From: Pararhizobium_B sp963760965
Lineage (GTDB): Bacteria > Pseudomonadota > Alphaproteobacteria > Rhizobiales > Rhizobiaceae
Length of the DNA stretch: 64,000 bases
Assembly: GCA_963760965.1 (NCBI GenBank)
Contig: CAVXEW010000007.1
Location: forward strand, 62,001 to 126,000
Direction of reading: 5' to 3'
A program made the position numbers and the translations under genes. Positions 36,663-46,020 of the stretch are shown in pieces. Position 1 is the stretch's first letter, and each line of letters opens with the position of its first letter. The notes beneath the pieces are model-generated. The model saw only the letters and a program-made list of their open reading frames with translations. It did no database searches and was not told the DNA's origin.

Positions 36663-37736
36663 TCATCGCGAGGATGGCGATGCGGGGCGACACCTTGTCC
36701 CGCCGCTCTCCTGCTGTCGCTTGAGCCTGAGCGACGCGGCGAACGACAGCGCAATCAGGGTGATGCCGATCGCGCCGGTCAGCACTTCCGGAACATGGAC
36801 CTGGACCTGAAGGAACATGATGATCGCGAGGAAGAAGATAGCGTAGAATGCTCCGTGCTCCAGGTAGCGATATTGAGCGAGCGTCTCGCGCTCCACCAGC
36901 GCCATCGTCATGGAGCGGACGTAGAAGGCCCCGATGCCGAGGCCGATGGCGATCACGAAGAGGTTGCTCGACAGCGCATAGGCACCCACGACGCCGTCGA
37001 AGGAGAAGCTAGCGTCCAACATCTCGAGATAGAGAAAGCCGCCGAGACCGGCTCTATGGACAGCGGCCATCCGAGCCTGCGAGGCGTCGAGTATCTTGCC
37101 GGCGGCCTCGACCAGCAGGAACGCGAGCAGGCCCCAGATCGCAGCATGCACGAAGGAGGCCCATTCCGAGCCCTCGAGTCCCGTGGCGAAGAGCACGACG
37201 GCAGCGAGCACCAGCCCCATCTCGATGCTCTGAACGTTGCCGAAACGCGAAAGCCGCCGCTCGAGCCCGGCGATCCAGTGGACTTCCTTGTCGCGGTCGA
37301 AGAAGAACTTGAATGCGACCATCATCAGGAACGCCCCGCCGAAGGCGGAGATCTCCGTCTGCGCCTGGTGCATCACGGCCGCGTATTCCTCCGGATGCAA
37401 CGCGGCCAGCTTGAGGGCGGACCACGGATCCATGCGCGCTGCGACGGAGGCGATCGCGAGAGGAAAGACGATACGCATGCCTAAGACGGCGAAGAGGATG
37501 CCCCAGGTCAGGAACCGCTTCTGCCATTTTTCTGACATGTGCGCGAGGACGGTCGCGTTGACGATGGCATTGTCGAACGAGAGGGAGATCTCGAGAATGG
37601 CGAGCACGCTGCAGATGAAGAAGGTGGACAGCGCCCCGTCGATCGTGCCGCTGTAGAGATGACCGAGCCAGAACGCGCCGGCGAGGCCGGCGATCGTGAA
37701 TCCGAAGGACACCAGAAAGTGCCGGTAAAGTGGCAT
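36663..37736 (-). CDS. DUF475 membrane protein, TerC-like
   Basis: A 357-residue protein with about eight membrane helices. The signature ILEISLSFDNAIVNATVLAH, with its acidic residues in the membrane, is mirrored by EMLDASFSFDGVVGAYALSS in the second half, the pattern of the TerC/Alx superfamily of metal-linked membrane proteins. The start at 37736 (MPLYRHFLVSFGF) follows GAGG; the open frame further upstream has no family character. A role in manganese or metal export or in tellurite resistance is possible by family, but not shown. Confidence 0.82.
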   Translation of the reverse strand: MPLYRHFLVSFGFTIAGLAGAFWLGHLYSGTIDGALSTFFICSVLAILEISLSFDNAIVNATVLAHMSEKWQKRFLTWGILFAVLGMRIVFPLAIASVAARMDPWSALKLAALHPEEYAAVMHQAQTEISAFGGAFLMMVAFKFFFDRDKEVHWIAGLERRLSRFGNVQSIEMGLVLAAVVLFATGLEGSEWASFVHAAIWGLLAFLLVEAAGKILDASQARMAAVHRAGLGGFLYLEMLDASFSFDGVVGAYALSSNLFVIAIGLGIGAFYVRSMTMALVERETLAQYRYLEHGAFYAIFFLAIIMFLQVQVHVPEVLTGAIGITLIALSFAASLRLKRQQESGGTRCRPASPSSR

Positions 37737-38135
37737 GAAGGCCTCGCGCTCGCGTCTCGGCAGGAGGTGGGATTCGCGCGTCGTAGGTAGTGGGCCGCGC
37801 TCGCCGCTGCAATCACCGTCCCCGAAAATTCGATCAGCGAGCGAAGTGGCGTCCGAGCGACGAGCAGTGCGGGAATTGTCGCTCCTGTGCGCCGCCGGTG
37901 GCGGTCCCGGATCTGTTATCGACAAAGCGGCCGCCGTCCCGCAAAAGGCAACCCGGTGGCTCGCCGGGACGTCATCCTATGAAAAGCCGGCCGGTCCGAT
38001 CCTCCGCTGCCAATTGTTCATCAATCGGCCGTAATTTGCGGGCCGTACGGGTGTTGCCTCCGCCTGTCCAACCAGTCCCTCGGGCGCGGCCCGCAGGATC
38101 GCCTCGCATGTTTCAGTTCTCGACCAAGTTCCTTC
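37737..38135. other. Intergenic region, nothing recognised
   Basis: About 400 bases between the DUF475 gene and the ClC fragment. No gene, box or hairpin with T-run was recognised; it may contain decayed sequence of the truncated channel gene. Confidence 0.4.
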
Positions 38136-38399
38136 CAACTGAGCTTGCCGTTCGGGATCGGCCCGACGGTCGCGGTGCTTCTGTGCCTGAAGCTTGCCGC
38201 CTCGTGGGTGTCGATCGGCTCCGGGTTTCGGGGAGGGCTCTTCTTTGCCTCGCTCTTTCTCGGGGCGTTGCTGGGGCAACTCTTTTACGGCATCGTCAGT
38301 TTTGCGGACCCGAACCTGCTGGAGCCGGCTGTCACGATGCTGGTCGGAATGGCTGGTCTTGCCGCAGCGGTTGTCGGCGGGCCGATTCGGAGCGTCGCC
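38136..38399 (+). pseudogene. ClC-type chloride channel fragment
   Basis: About 88 residues, SLPFGIGPTVAVLLCLKLAA, then WVSIGSGFRGGLFFASLFLG, ALLGQLFYGI and LVGMAGLAAAVVGGP, match one internal block of voltage-gated ClC antiporters/channels (about 400+ residues when whole). There is no start codon with a ribosome site, and the frame loses similarity after the GGP. Both ends are missing, so this is a remnant. Confidence 0.6.
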
Positions 38400-38525
38400 G
38401 CCTATCGGTGCCCGCCTTTCCCTGCTGCCATGCCACGTGGAACAGCCGGGGACGGCTCGCCATCGGCATTCAAATCTGCCGGGATCGCGGTCGAGGGAGT
38501 TTGCGCTGCGATAGTGGAGATCATT

Positions 38526-39074
38526 TCAATGAGTCCGAACCCTGCTCGACGTGAGATCCATAAGAGCCAGAAGAACCCCTGACAACACGAAGGTGAGATG
38601 GATGATGACCAACCAGATCAGTTTCGTGCGTACGGCTTCAGTAACCGCGGAGCTGGGCTCCGCAATCTCCATGAATGCCTTCAGCAGTGCGATCGCACTG
38701 ATGGCGACGATCGATGCAATGAGCTTGAGCTTCAAGCCGGAGAAATCGACGGTTCCCATCCAGGATGGCCGGTCTTCATTGTCCCCGGTGTCTATGCGCG
38801 AAACGAAGTTCTCGTACCCCGCGAATATAACGATCAGGACCAGATTGCCCGCCAGCGACATGTCGATAAGCGAAAGTGCCATGAGAATGGCATCTTCGAC
38901 CTTGGCATCTGGCGCAAAGAGGTGGCGGATTTCGGACGCGAGATCCTTTGCAAAAATGACCAGCAGTGCGGCGAGCGCTATGGCGAGCCCTATGTAAAAA
39001 GGTGCCATCAGCCACCGGGCGGCAAAAAGTCCCCTCTCAATGCCGCGTTCGAGAACCGACTTCTTTTCCGTCAC
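38526..39074 (-). CDS. UPF0114/YqhA-family membrane protein
   Basis: A 182-residue protein with four membrane helices: ARWLMAPFYIGLAIALAALL, ALSLIDMSLAGNLVLIVIFA, LKLIASIVAISAIALLKAFM and LVIIHLTFVLSGVLLALMDL. The pattern is that of the YqhA family, whose function is unknown. Length is normal. It overlaps slightly with the end of the ClC remnant region and is convergent with it. Confidence 0.85.
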   Translation of the reverse strand: MTEKKSVLERGIERGLFAARWLMAPFYIGLAIALAALLVIFAKDLASEIRHLFAPDAKVEDAILMALSLIDMSLAGNLVLIVIFAGYENFVSRIDTGDNEDRPSWMGTVDFSGLKLKLIASIVAISAIALLKAFMEIAEPSSAVTEAVRTKLIWLVIIHLTFVLSGVLLALMDLTSSRVRTH

Positions 39075-39245
39075 CTGCGCTACCCCTCATGGGCAGATCG
39101 GCTGACTGCTCCCCTTCACGGTGAAGACGAGGTTGCCGATACCGAAGCCTTCCATTTCTATCCTTCTCTGCCTCGAATGCAGGCTGAAGAAGGCCGGAAA
39201 CCTTGGTACCACATATTCCTGCCTGGGATTTGCCCTGGATCAAGA

Positions 39246-39326
39246 ATAACCGCTCCATGGAGCAAGCCGTCCTCAATGTCGATGCCAAGGTACCTGACCG
39301 TGTTCTCAATCTTCGTGTGTCCGAGC
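39246..39326 (-). pseudogene. 3' remnant of a tyrosine recombinase gene
   Basis: The segment LGHTKIENTVRYLGIDIEDG closely matches the C-terminal catalytic region of the integrase at 5316-5948. The match begins exactly where the solo IS end at 39327 stops, so the 5' part of this paralogue was removed at an IS boundary. Confidence 0.65.
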
Positions 39327-39390
39327 TGTTGATCGGCGTGGAATAAGTTTTCCACGCCGATCCGGGGTTCCGGTTCAATGCCGATTGACA
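39327..39390. mobile_element. Solo insertion-sequence end with internal hairpin
   Basis: A 13-base inverted repeat (39331-39343 with 39350-39362, GATCGGCGTGGAA/TTCCACGCCGATC) is followed by CCGGTTCAATGCCGATTGACA. The same blocks occur at 36169-36208. It is fused on its left to the integrase remnant. No transposase gene is near. Confidence 0.5.
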
Positions 39391-39483
39391 AAAAGACTTC
39401 GCATGGTGTCGGCAAGGGATCTGTCCGTTCGTGGACACGACAAAATTGATCTCTCCGGGCTGCGCCCTTGAAGAACCGCCTGG

Positions 39484-42400
39484 TCAAGAGGAAATCGGCT
39501 GTGCGGCCGGATCCCGGGAGCGCCTGCCCAGCAGCCTGTTGATCGCGCCAAGGGCCAGTAGATCACCCATTCCATTGGCCTCCGCGGCAAGGGCCTCAAG
39601 ATCTGCCACCCATCCTGCGTCGCCCGGATCAGGCCTGGCAAGCAGCCGAGCCCTACGGATGATGAAGGCCGCCATCGGCACCGGCTCCGGCCGCAGGTAC
39701 TCATCCAGCCGCACGGCGTGCCGCTCGGCTCCCGCACGGTCTCCGGTGTCGAGGCACAGGTCGATCATTTCCCGCCGGAACATCAGGTGGTTGTGGCACA
39801 TGGATCCAGTGGCGAGCAGCGCCTCCGCTTCATCGACGGCAGCCGCCCGCGCCGCTTCCGTCTCCGCCGTCTGCGCAAGGCCGCCGAGAAAGACAGGCCC
39901 CATGTAGGCCATGCCGGTTCTTCTGGCGATGGCAAGCGCCTCTTCGAACAGTCGCCGGGCCTCAGGACGGCTTTTGCGATCCGCATGCACCTGCGCCTCG
40001 AACGCCAGCGCCTCGGCCTCGAACCGCGGTGCTTTCAGCTTCCGCGCCAGTTGAAAAGCCTCGGCGGCATGTCGCAGCGCACCGTCCGCCCGCGTGAGGA
40101 GGCGGCAGGCGAAATAGGCGGCATGATGGGCAATGATGAGGGCGCGTTCATTGCCGATGGCGGCGGCAGCCTCGACGGCCGCATTGGCCAGTTCGAGCGT
40201 TTGGCGTGCGTCCCCCCTCCACAGGCCGGTGATCGCCTGCATCGGAAGATTGGCAGCCTCCGTTCGCCGCAAGCCATGCGCGCGGCTCATGGCGACGCAG
40301 TCGCTGAAGCGCGCATGGGCCGAAGCAAGCCTCCCCCGCATGTATTCGACATCGCCCAGCCCGCCGAGCGCACTCGCCTCGAATTCCGCAGAACCCACCT
40401 TCCTCGCGAATTCCAGGCTCCGCATGTGAGCGGCCATCGCACCTTCGACGTCGCCACTGGGAAAGAGCAGATTGCCACGGAGACCGAAGGCACGCGCCGC
40501 TTCCTCGTCCAGGCCGCCGCCCCGGGCCATCTCGATAACGAAATCGACGTCGGCAAGTGCCCGTTCGATATCGTCGGTGATGCGACGGGCGGACGCCAAT
40601 CCGAGCCGCGCGAGGCATTGGCGGTGCGGCCCTGAGGCAACAGCGAGGGCCTCGCAATAGTCCGTTTCGGCCTTTCCGGCTCGGCCCGTACCGAGATGTG
40701 CGTCGCCCCGAAGCAGGAGCAGATCAGCTCTCTCATCGGGCCGGTCGGCACAACCCAGGCCCTGCCCTATGAGGCGAAGCGCCGGTTCGTACCGGTATCC
40801 CGCAATCAGATCGGTGGCCGCCCGGAGACAAGCCTGCGAAGCCGCCGCATCGCCTCCCGCCACGAGATGCTCCGCCGCTGCGGCAGGATTGGACTCCAGG
40901 AACCGCTTCCCCGCGCGAAGGTGGAGTTCGCGCCGCCGCCGACGCAAGAGAGTCTCGTAGGCAGCATCGCGAATCAAGGCGTGCGTGAAGATGAACCCGC
41001 TTTCGTGCGGAAGCACAAGGTTCCGCTGAACGAGGACATCGATGTCGAACTCGCTCTCGTCGAGGAGGAAACAGAGATCATCTGCAGAAAATATATGTCC
41101 GAGGACCGCAGCGACCTGCAGCGCAAGCCTCGCTGGCGGCGGCAGGCGGTCCATGCGTGCCTGCACCAGGCTGCGCACGCTGCCGGGAACCGCGCCGCCC
41201 GCCTCGGTCTGGGCGTGGCGGAACAACTGATCAAGGAAGAGAGGGTTGCCGGCCGCGCGCCGGATGCAGGCATCGGAGTTGGCGGCGTCGATGCCGTCGT
41301 AGCACCGCGCGAGGGCGGCGGCCTCGTCGGGGGACAATGCGCCGAGATCGATGGTGAGGAACGGCGGAGAAGGCGACCAGCGACGGCCAAGGAGGTCGCC
41401 GTCAGCCCTCGCGGTCACGAGCAGGAGGGCCGGCAGGTCCCGGATACCTGCGGAAATCCGGGAGAGGAGATCCAGCGTGGTTGCGTCAGCCCAATGCAGG
41501 TCCTCCACGACAAGCAGAAGGGGATGCTTCCGGCTGCTGTCCTCAATCAGCCGGCGGAAGGCCGTTCCGGCGCGGGCCGCGCGTGTTTCGTTGTCCATTG
41601 CATCGAAGAGCTGCCGGAACCGCAGGTCGAGCTCCTGCCCGGCGAGGTCGAGAAGGACGGCCACCTCCATCGCCATGAAGCCGGCCGTCTGAAGCGCGGT
41701 GGCGGCGGACTCGGCCGGCCTAGCGGCATCTGCCTGCAGCACATCGCCGATCGACGCCCTCGCCAGCTCGGCCAGGGCACTTCGTCCGTTGTCTCCGCCG
41801 AAATCGAAAACGAGCCCGAGCCGGACGGCAAACCCTTTCTCCGCCGCAAGCCGCCGGACCTCTTCGGCGAGGCGCGACTTGCCGATTCCCGCCTCGCCCC
41901 GCAAGTGGATCGTTTGCCCTAAGCCCGCCGCGCAGCTCTCAAGCGCAGCCTTCAGCTGCCGCACTTCGGCCGAACGTCCTACCAGAGGACGCATCGGCTC
42001 CACCCGGGAAGCCCGTGTTCTCCGTGCTCGCCATGTCGGGACGAGCCCCGCAGCCCCCTTCAGCTCGAGCAAGTCGCCGGGTTCGAATTCGACGGCATTC
42101 CGGGCCGCCTCGTGCACGCTCGCGGAGACGAGGATCTCGCCGGCGCGCGCGCGAGCCGCCAGCCGCGCCGCGGTATTCACGGCCTCGCCCGTCACCGTGT
42201 ATTCGTTGCCGGATTCGGAAACAGCACCCGCCACCACCTCCCCGCTCGAGACGCCCATATGAACGTCGATAGCATGTCCAATGCCTTCCCCGACGCTCTT
42301 CAGATCGTCCCGGATTGCCAGTGCCGCCAACGCGGCACGCAAGGGATCGTCGTCATGCGCGACAGGCGCTCCGAACACGCCCATGACGCAATCCCCGATG

Positions 42401-42771
42401 TGCTTGTCGACGGAGCCGCCATGGACTGAAATCGCGCGGTCCGCGACATCGAAGAAACGGTCGAGCAACGCACGCACGTCTTCCGCGTCGAGTTCGGTGG
42501 AAAGCTTCGTATAGCCGACCATGTCGGCGAAAAGGACGCTGACTTGACGACGGTCCCTCTCGAGCGCAGCGACGGCATCCAAAGCTGCGACGTCGACCAT
42601 CCGCGAGATGGCGTCAAGAAGGACCCGCCGGTGGCCGACCGCCGCAACGCCCAGTTCCTTGAGATCCTCCGGCGTCAAACGCGGCAAAGTGGCGCAATCG
42701 ACGGAGTTTTCCCTGAACGCCGGGGCGTACTTTTCGAGTCCCAGCTGCTTCAGCCAGTCGGCGACGTCCAT
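39484..42771 (-). CDS. SAM-domain class III adenylate/guanylate cyclase with ATPase and TPR regions
   Basis: A 1095-residue multi-domain protein. Residues 1-62 are a SAM domain (MDVADWLKQLGLEKYAPAFR). Residues 75-240 are a class III nucleotide cyclase (VSVLFADMVGYTKLSTELDA with the metal aspartate, and HIGDCVMGVFGAPVAHDDD). Residues 270-540 are an AAA-type ATPase (IHLRGEAGIGKSRLAEEVRR; Walker B-like LLLVVEDLHWADATTL). The C-terminal half is helical repeats like TPRs. Such proteins link cyclic-nucleotide synthesis to a signalling ATPase. It stands alone, convergent with the debris at 39.3 kb. The stimulus is unknown. Confidence 0.9.
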   Translation of the reverse strand: MDVADWLKQLGLEKYAPAFRENSVDCATLPRLTPEDLKELGVAAVGHRRVLLDAISRMVDVAALDAVAALERDRRQVSVLFADMVGYTKLSTELDAEDVRALLDRFFDVADRAISVHGGSVDKHIGDCVMGVFGAPVAHDDDPLRAALAALAIRDDLKSVGEGIGHAIDVHMGVSSGEVVAGAVSESGNEYTVTGEAVNTAARLAARARAGEILVSASVHEAARNAVEFEPGDLLELKGAAGLVPTWRARRTRASRVEPMRPLVGRSAEVRQLKAALESCAAGLGQTIHLRGEAGIGKSRLAEEVRRLAAEKGFAVRLGLVFDFGGDNGRSALAELARASIGDVLQADAARPAESAATALQTAGFMAMEVAVLLDLAGQELDLRFRQLFDAMDNETRAARAGTAFRRLIEDSSRKHPLLLVVEDLHWADATTLDLLSRISAGIRDLPALLLVTARADGDLLGRRWSPSPPFLTIDLGALSPDEAAALARCYDGIDAANSDACIRRAAGNPLFLDQLFRHAQTEAGGAVPGSVRSLVQARMDRLPPPARLALQVAAVLGHIFSADDLCFLLDESEFDIDVLVQRNLVLPHESGFIFTHALIRDAAYETLLRRRRRELHLRAGKRFLESNPAAAAEHLVAGGDAAASQACLRAATDLIAGYRYEPALRLIGQGLGCADRPDERADLLLLRGDAHLGTGRAGKAETDYCEALAVASGPHRQCLARLGLASARRITDDIERALADVDFVIEMARGGGLDEEAARAFGLRGNLLFPSGDVEGAMAAHMRSLEFARKVGSAEFEASALGGLGDVEYMRGRLASAHARFSDCVAMSRAHGLRRTEAANLPMQAITGLWRGDARQTLELANAAVEAAAAIGNERALIIAHHAAYFACRLLTRADGALRHAAEAFQLARKLKAPRFEAEALAFEAQVHADRKSRPEARRLFEEALAIARRTGMAYMGPVFLGGLAQTAETEAARAAAVDEAEALLATGSMCHNHLMFRREMIDLCLDTGDRAGAERHAVRLDEYLRPEPVPMAAFIIRRARLLARPDPGDAGWVADLEALAAEANGMGDLLALGAINRLLGRRSRDPAAQPISS

Positions 42772-43089
42772 GACGATGCTCCGTCACAACATCCTGGGCG
42801 AAGTTAGCACGGAGGTTTGTCGTGGACCATAGATTCTGCGTCGCAGGCAAACCGCCAGAATGCGGGATCGCGCGCGATAGCTGCCAGCGGCACTTAGGCA
42901 AAGCGGAATTTCCTGGGCAAGTTGCTTCGGCTCCAGGTCGGATCGGACCTGCCATGCCGAAATGTTCGATGATGAACTCAGCCTTCCGTCAATCGGACAG
43001 GAGCTATCCGTTGCGACACTCGAAACGGTGCTCCCGCGGCGAAAGCGGTCCGTACACATAATTGGCCCTCTCCCGTGGCGAAAGGGGGG
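42772..43089. other. Intergenic region, nothing recognised
   Basis: 318 bases between the cyclase start and the DUF2182 stop. It contains the cyclase promoter; no box, repeat or gene was recognised. Confidence 0.4.
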
Positions 43090-43926
43090 TCAAAGCCATT
43101 CCATGCCGATGAATAGCAGCCAGGCACCCCATGCCACCAGACCCGCCCCGGCGGCCCGCGAGATGAGACGGCCGAGCGGCACGACCTTTTCCATGAGCAC
43201 GAACAGGGTCAGGCCAGCGATCCAGACGACATTCATGACGCCGCCAACGAAGAGCAACGCCATCAGAGCCCAGCAGCAGCCAACGCAGTAGATCCCGTGC
43301 CGGAAGCCAAGGCCGAGGCATCCCCACACATCCTGGCGGAAGCCGTGCTGCATGATGAAGCCGAGCGGCGACTGGCAGTGTTTTAGACAGGCCTCCTTCA
43401 GGGGCATCCATTGGAAGAGCCCGGCTGCGATCAGGACGATGCCACCGAAGACGTCGCTGGCCGGAGCCATCATCTGCGTGAGAAGTGCCGCACGTTCGAG
43501 GACCCACTGCCCGGCAGTCGCGGCAAGCGAAAAAGCGGTCCATGCGAGCAGATAGCCGGCGGCGAAGCATGCCGTTGCGGCAATGGGCTTGCCTTGCGAC
43601 GCGGCCTGGCGGCCGACCCGTGCGTAGATCAGTATCATCGGCGCGGCAGAGGGCGTCATCATGCCAATCATCATGACCGCCCACATGACGAACATGACGA
43701 GGAAGTCGAAGCCCGTCCATGGCCTGAAGGCCGGGACAAGGGCCATGCCCATCTTCGCTCCCATGCCCGGCATGTCCATGCCGCCCATGTCGCCGATGCC
43801 GCCGACGTCCATCGTTCTCGCCGCCCACAGCGTGTATGCCCAGGCGAGCACGGTCAGCACGGCGAGAGCGGTGGCGACGACAAGCCTGTCGCGTCGGAGC
43901 AGATGCTCGATCGCAGCCTCACCCAT
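43090..43926 (-). CDS. DUF2182 membrane protein
   Basis: A 278-residue protein with about seven helices. The family hallmark MWAVMMIGMMTPSAAPMIL is at about residue 90, and the Met-rich periplasmic stretch GGMDMPGMGAKMGMALVP is typical. A cysteine pair occurs in YCVGCCWALM. DUF2182 proteins are nearly always paired with DUF1326 genes, as here (9 bases apart), and are suspected metal-binding or metal-transport proteins. Confidence 0.87.
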   Translation of the reverse strand: MGEAAIEHLLRRDRLVVATALAVLTVLAWAYTLWAARTMDVGGIGDMGGMDMPGMGAKMGMALVPAFRPWTGFDFLVMFVMWAVMMIGMMTPSAAPMILIYARVGRQAASQGKPIAATACFAAGYLLAWTAFSLAATAGQWVLERAALLTQMMAPASDVFGGIVLIAAGLFQWMPLKEACLKHCQSPLGFIMQHGFRQDVWGCLGLGFRHGIYCVGCCWALMALLFVGGVMNVVWIAGLTLFVLMEKVVPLGRLISRAAGAGLVAWGAWLLFIGMEWL

Positions 43927-43935
43927 GGCGATCGC

Positions 43936-44568
43936 CTAATTCGGCCCGGACCAGCTGATGGAGGCGTAGTGCCCGTTGCGACCCGAATTGTCCCAGCGCA
44001 TGCCGTGGTCGCTGAAGACGTTTCCGGACGCGCCGACGGCAAGAGCCAGCTTCTCGGGGTTCACCGGATGGCCGGTCCTCGCCCACATCTCGCCGTCCGG
44101 ATGCATGGTCGGCAGCGGATCGACCGACATGTGCAGGATGCCTGGGATTTCGGCGGAGCGCGTCTTACCCCTCACTGTGTAGTCGATTCTGGCCTTCTTC
44201 ACCCCGAGTTCATTGCCAATGAAAGGCGCGAATGCCGCCATCGGTCCTCCCGCTGAACCGGTGAAGATCGCGCCGAGAGCCTCGGTCTGCCTGTCGTCGG
44301 CGCGTTCGTCGATATAGGCGGCCACCGACCAGTTGCCGTCCGCCATCGGGCCGGGCGTGTGGATGGCGACCGCAACGTTGAGGCCGTCGAGCACGACGTC
44401 GCCATAGCTGCCGCTCTCGATGTGAAAGGCAATGGGCACGTTGCACACGCCCTCCGTCGGCCTCGCGGTCAGTTGGGCGGCCGTCGACACGAGGCACGGA
44501 CAGACGACACTGCAGTTGCAGTTCTCGAAATAGTCGCCGGAAAGCCGCCACTGAACCTGGTCTGCCAT
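43936..44568 (-). CDS. DUF1326 protein
   Basis: A 210-residue cytoplasmic protein starting MADQVQWRLSGDYFENCNCS with a strong AGGGAGGAAG ribosome site. The cysteine cluster CNCSVVCPC near residue 16 is the family signature and could bind a metal. Later segments SVDPLPTMHPDGEMW and GMRWDNSGRNGHYASISW are conserved in the family. It is the first gene of the DUF1326-DUF2182 pair. Confidence 0.87.
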   Translation of the reverse strand: MADQVQWRLSGDYFENCNCSVVCPCLVSTAAQLTARPTEGVCNVPIAFHIESGSYGDVVLDGLNVAVAIHTPGPMADGNWSVAAYIDERADDRQTEALGAIFTGSAGGPMAAFAPFIGNELGVKKARIDYTVRGKTRSAEIPGILHMSVDPLPTMHPDGEMWARTGHPVNPEKLALAVGASGNVFSDHGMRWDNSGRNGHYASISWSGPN

Positions 44569-45328
44569 GACTTCCTCCCTTGTCTGCCGGTCGGAGGGCC
44601 TTCGCGGCGTCGATGGCCCGAAGCTGCACATCAGCGGATGACACCGATCTCGCTCATGTGGAGCCGGGCATCGGTATGGTGCCCTCCCTCAGGCTTGGAC
44701 CAATCAACCCCCCGCGCATTCTCCCTGCCAGATTAGGCACCGAAATCTCCAGCTTGTCCAGACGGGCCGCGGCGACGGCACCGGCGCATCTCCTCTTCGC
44801 GCTGCTGTTGTGGCCGCCGGACCGGTATGCAACGCCGAAGAGGCGTGAGCATGATTGCGCAGATGCGGTCATCGCGGCGCTATTGCTTGTGGACTGTCCC
44901 GAAAGAACTCGCGGTCCTTCTTGAACATCAGCCTTCCCCAATTCGGACGACGAGCCCGGACAGGCGGTAAACGCTCTCGGTTCTGTCGACACGCAAGCAC
45001 TCAACGAATGGCGAGTTTCGGTCAGCGACGAAGGCACCCTGGACGGCAAAGATGAGGGTCGATTCCTGCCGATCGATTTGAAGCGACGGCGGTCGTCAGG
45101 CCAAACGTCCCGCTTCCGGGCGACAAAGCCACGAAGCCGCCATTCGCGCGGAGCGGTGCGTGCCAACTGCAACACGCCTGAAATTCGACTTCCGAGAGCC
45201 GCGACGATGTTCGCAAGTAGACGCACTTCAGCCGGCGACGGGACCTAAAACCGTGAAAAGGCCAACGCGTTTTTCTCGTAAATCAAGCCGGTCGCCGCTC
45301 ACCGACGCCCGCCGGCACGAATTTGGCT
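44569..45328. other. Intergenic region containing a degenerate dispersed repeat
   Basis: 760 bases between the DUF1326 start and the kdpE stop without a convincing gene. The part at about 45000-45230 is a degenerate member of the repeat family (see separate entry). A short block near 44933 (CAGCCTTCCCCAATTCGG, then ACGAGCCCGGACAGGCGG) resembles sequences at 5170 and 34812. Confidence 0.5.
45000..45230 (+). repeat. Dispersed intergenic repeat, degenerate copy
   Basis: Blocks GCGAGTTTCGGTCAGCG, GGACGGCAAAGATGAGGGTC, CCTGCCGATCGATTTGAAGC and GCCATTCGCGCGG follow the same order as in the copies at 34884 and 56105, with many substitutions. Non-coding. Confidence 0.5.
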
Positions 45329-46014
45329 TCAGGCGATGAATCTGTATCCGACACCGGGCTCGTTGAGGATGTAGCGTGGCGCTGCCGGGTCGTCTCCGAG
45401 CTTTTGCCTCAGGCGACCGATGAACACCCTCAGGTACTGGATGTCCTCCTCGTGCGCGGGGCCCCACACCTCGCGCAGAATCTGGCGATGGGTGAGCAGG
45501 CGACCGGCGTGGCGGGCAAGCAGTGCCAGCAGGTCGAATTCCTTCTTCGTAAGGTCGAGCCGCCGCCCGTCAAGCGTGACGCGCCGTTCGGCCAGATGGA
45601 TGGTCAAAAGGCCAAACTCCAGCTCCGGCTCATCCTGCACTCCGGCGTCACGAAGCCGCAGCAGCACGCGGATGCGGGCAAGCAGTTCGTTGATGCCGAA
45701 AGGCTTGACAACATAGTCGTTTGCACCGAGGTCGAGGGCGGCGACCTTCTCGCCCTCGCTGTCCCGCACCGACAGGATGAGGATCGGCGTCTGCGACCAT
45801 TCCCTGAACTGCCGCACGACCTCCTTTCCGTCCATGTCCGGCAGGCCGAGATCGAGGACCAGCAGATCCGGCGGGTCGCGGTCGCCGCTTTCGCAAGGCC
45901 TTCCCGTCCCGTTGCCGCATCAACGACCTCCATGGCGTTTGCCTCCAGCGCCACACGCAGGAACTTGCGGATCTGCGGCTCGTCCTCGATGATGAGAATA
46001 CGCGCGGTGCTCAC
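45329..46014 (-). pseudogene. kdpE: KdpE response regulator, one frameshift
   Basis: An OmpR-type regulator of the kdp potassium operon. The receiver domain starts STARILIIEDEPQIRKFL from a GTG at 46014 that overlaps the natural kdpD stop (GTGA). The frame shifts at about 45875-45890; the phospho-acceptor segment LLVLDLGLPDMDGKEVV is in the second frame. The winged helix ends TKKEFDLLALLARHAGRLLT, then YILNEPGVGYRFIA. Both domains are complete apart from the indel. It is the last gene of the kdp operon. Confidence 0.8.
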
Positions 46015-46020
46015 TGCACG

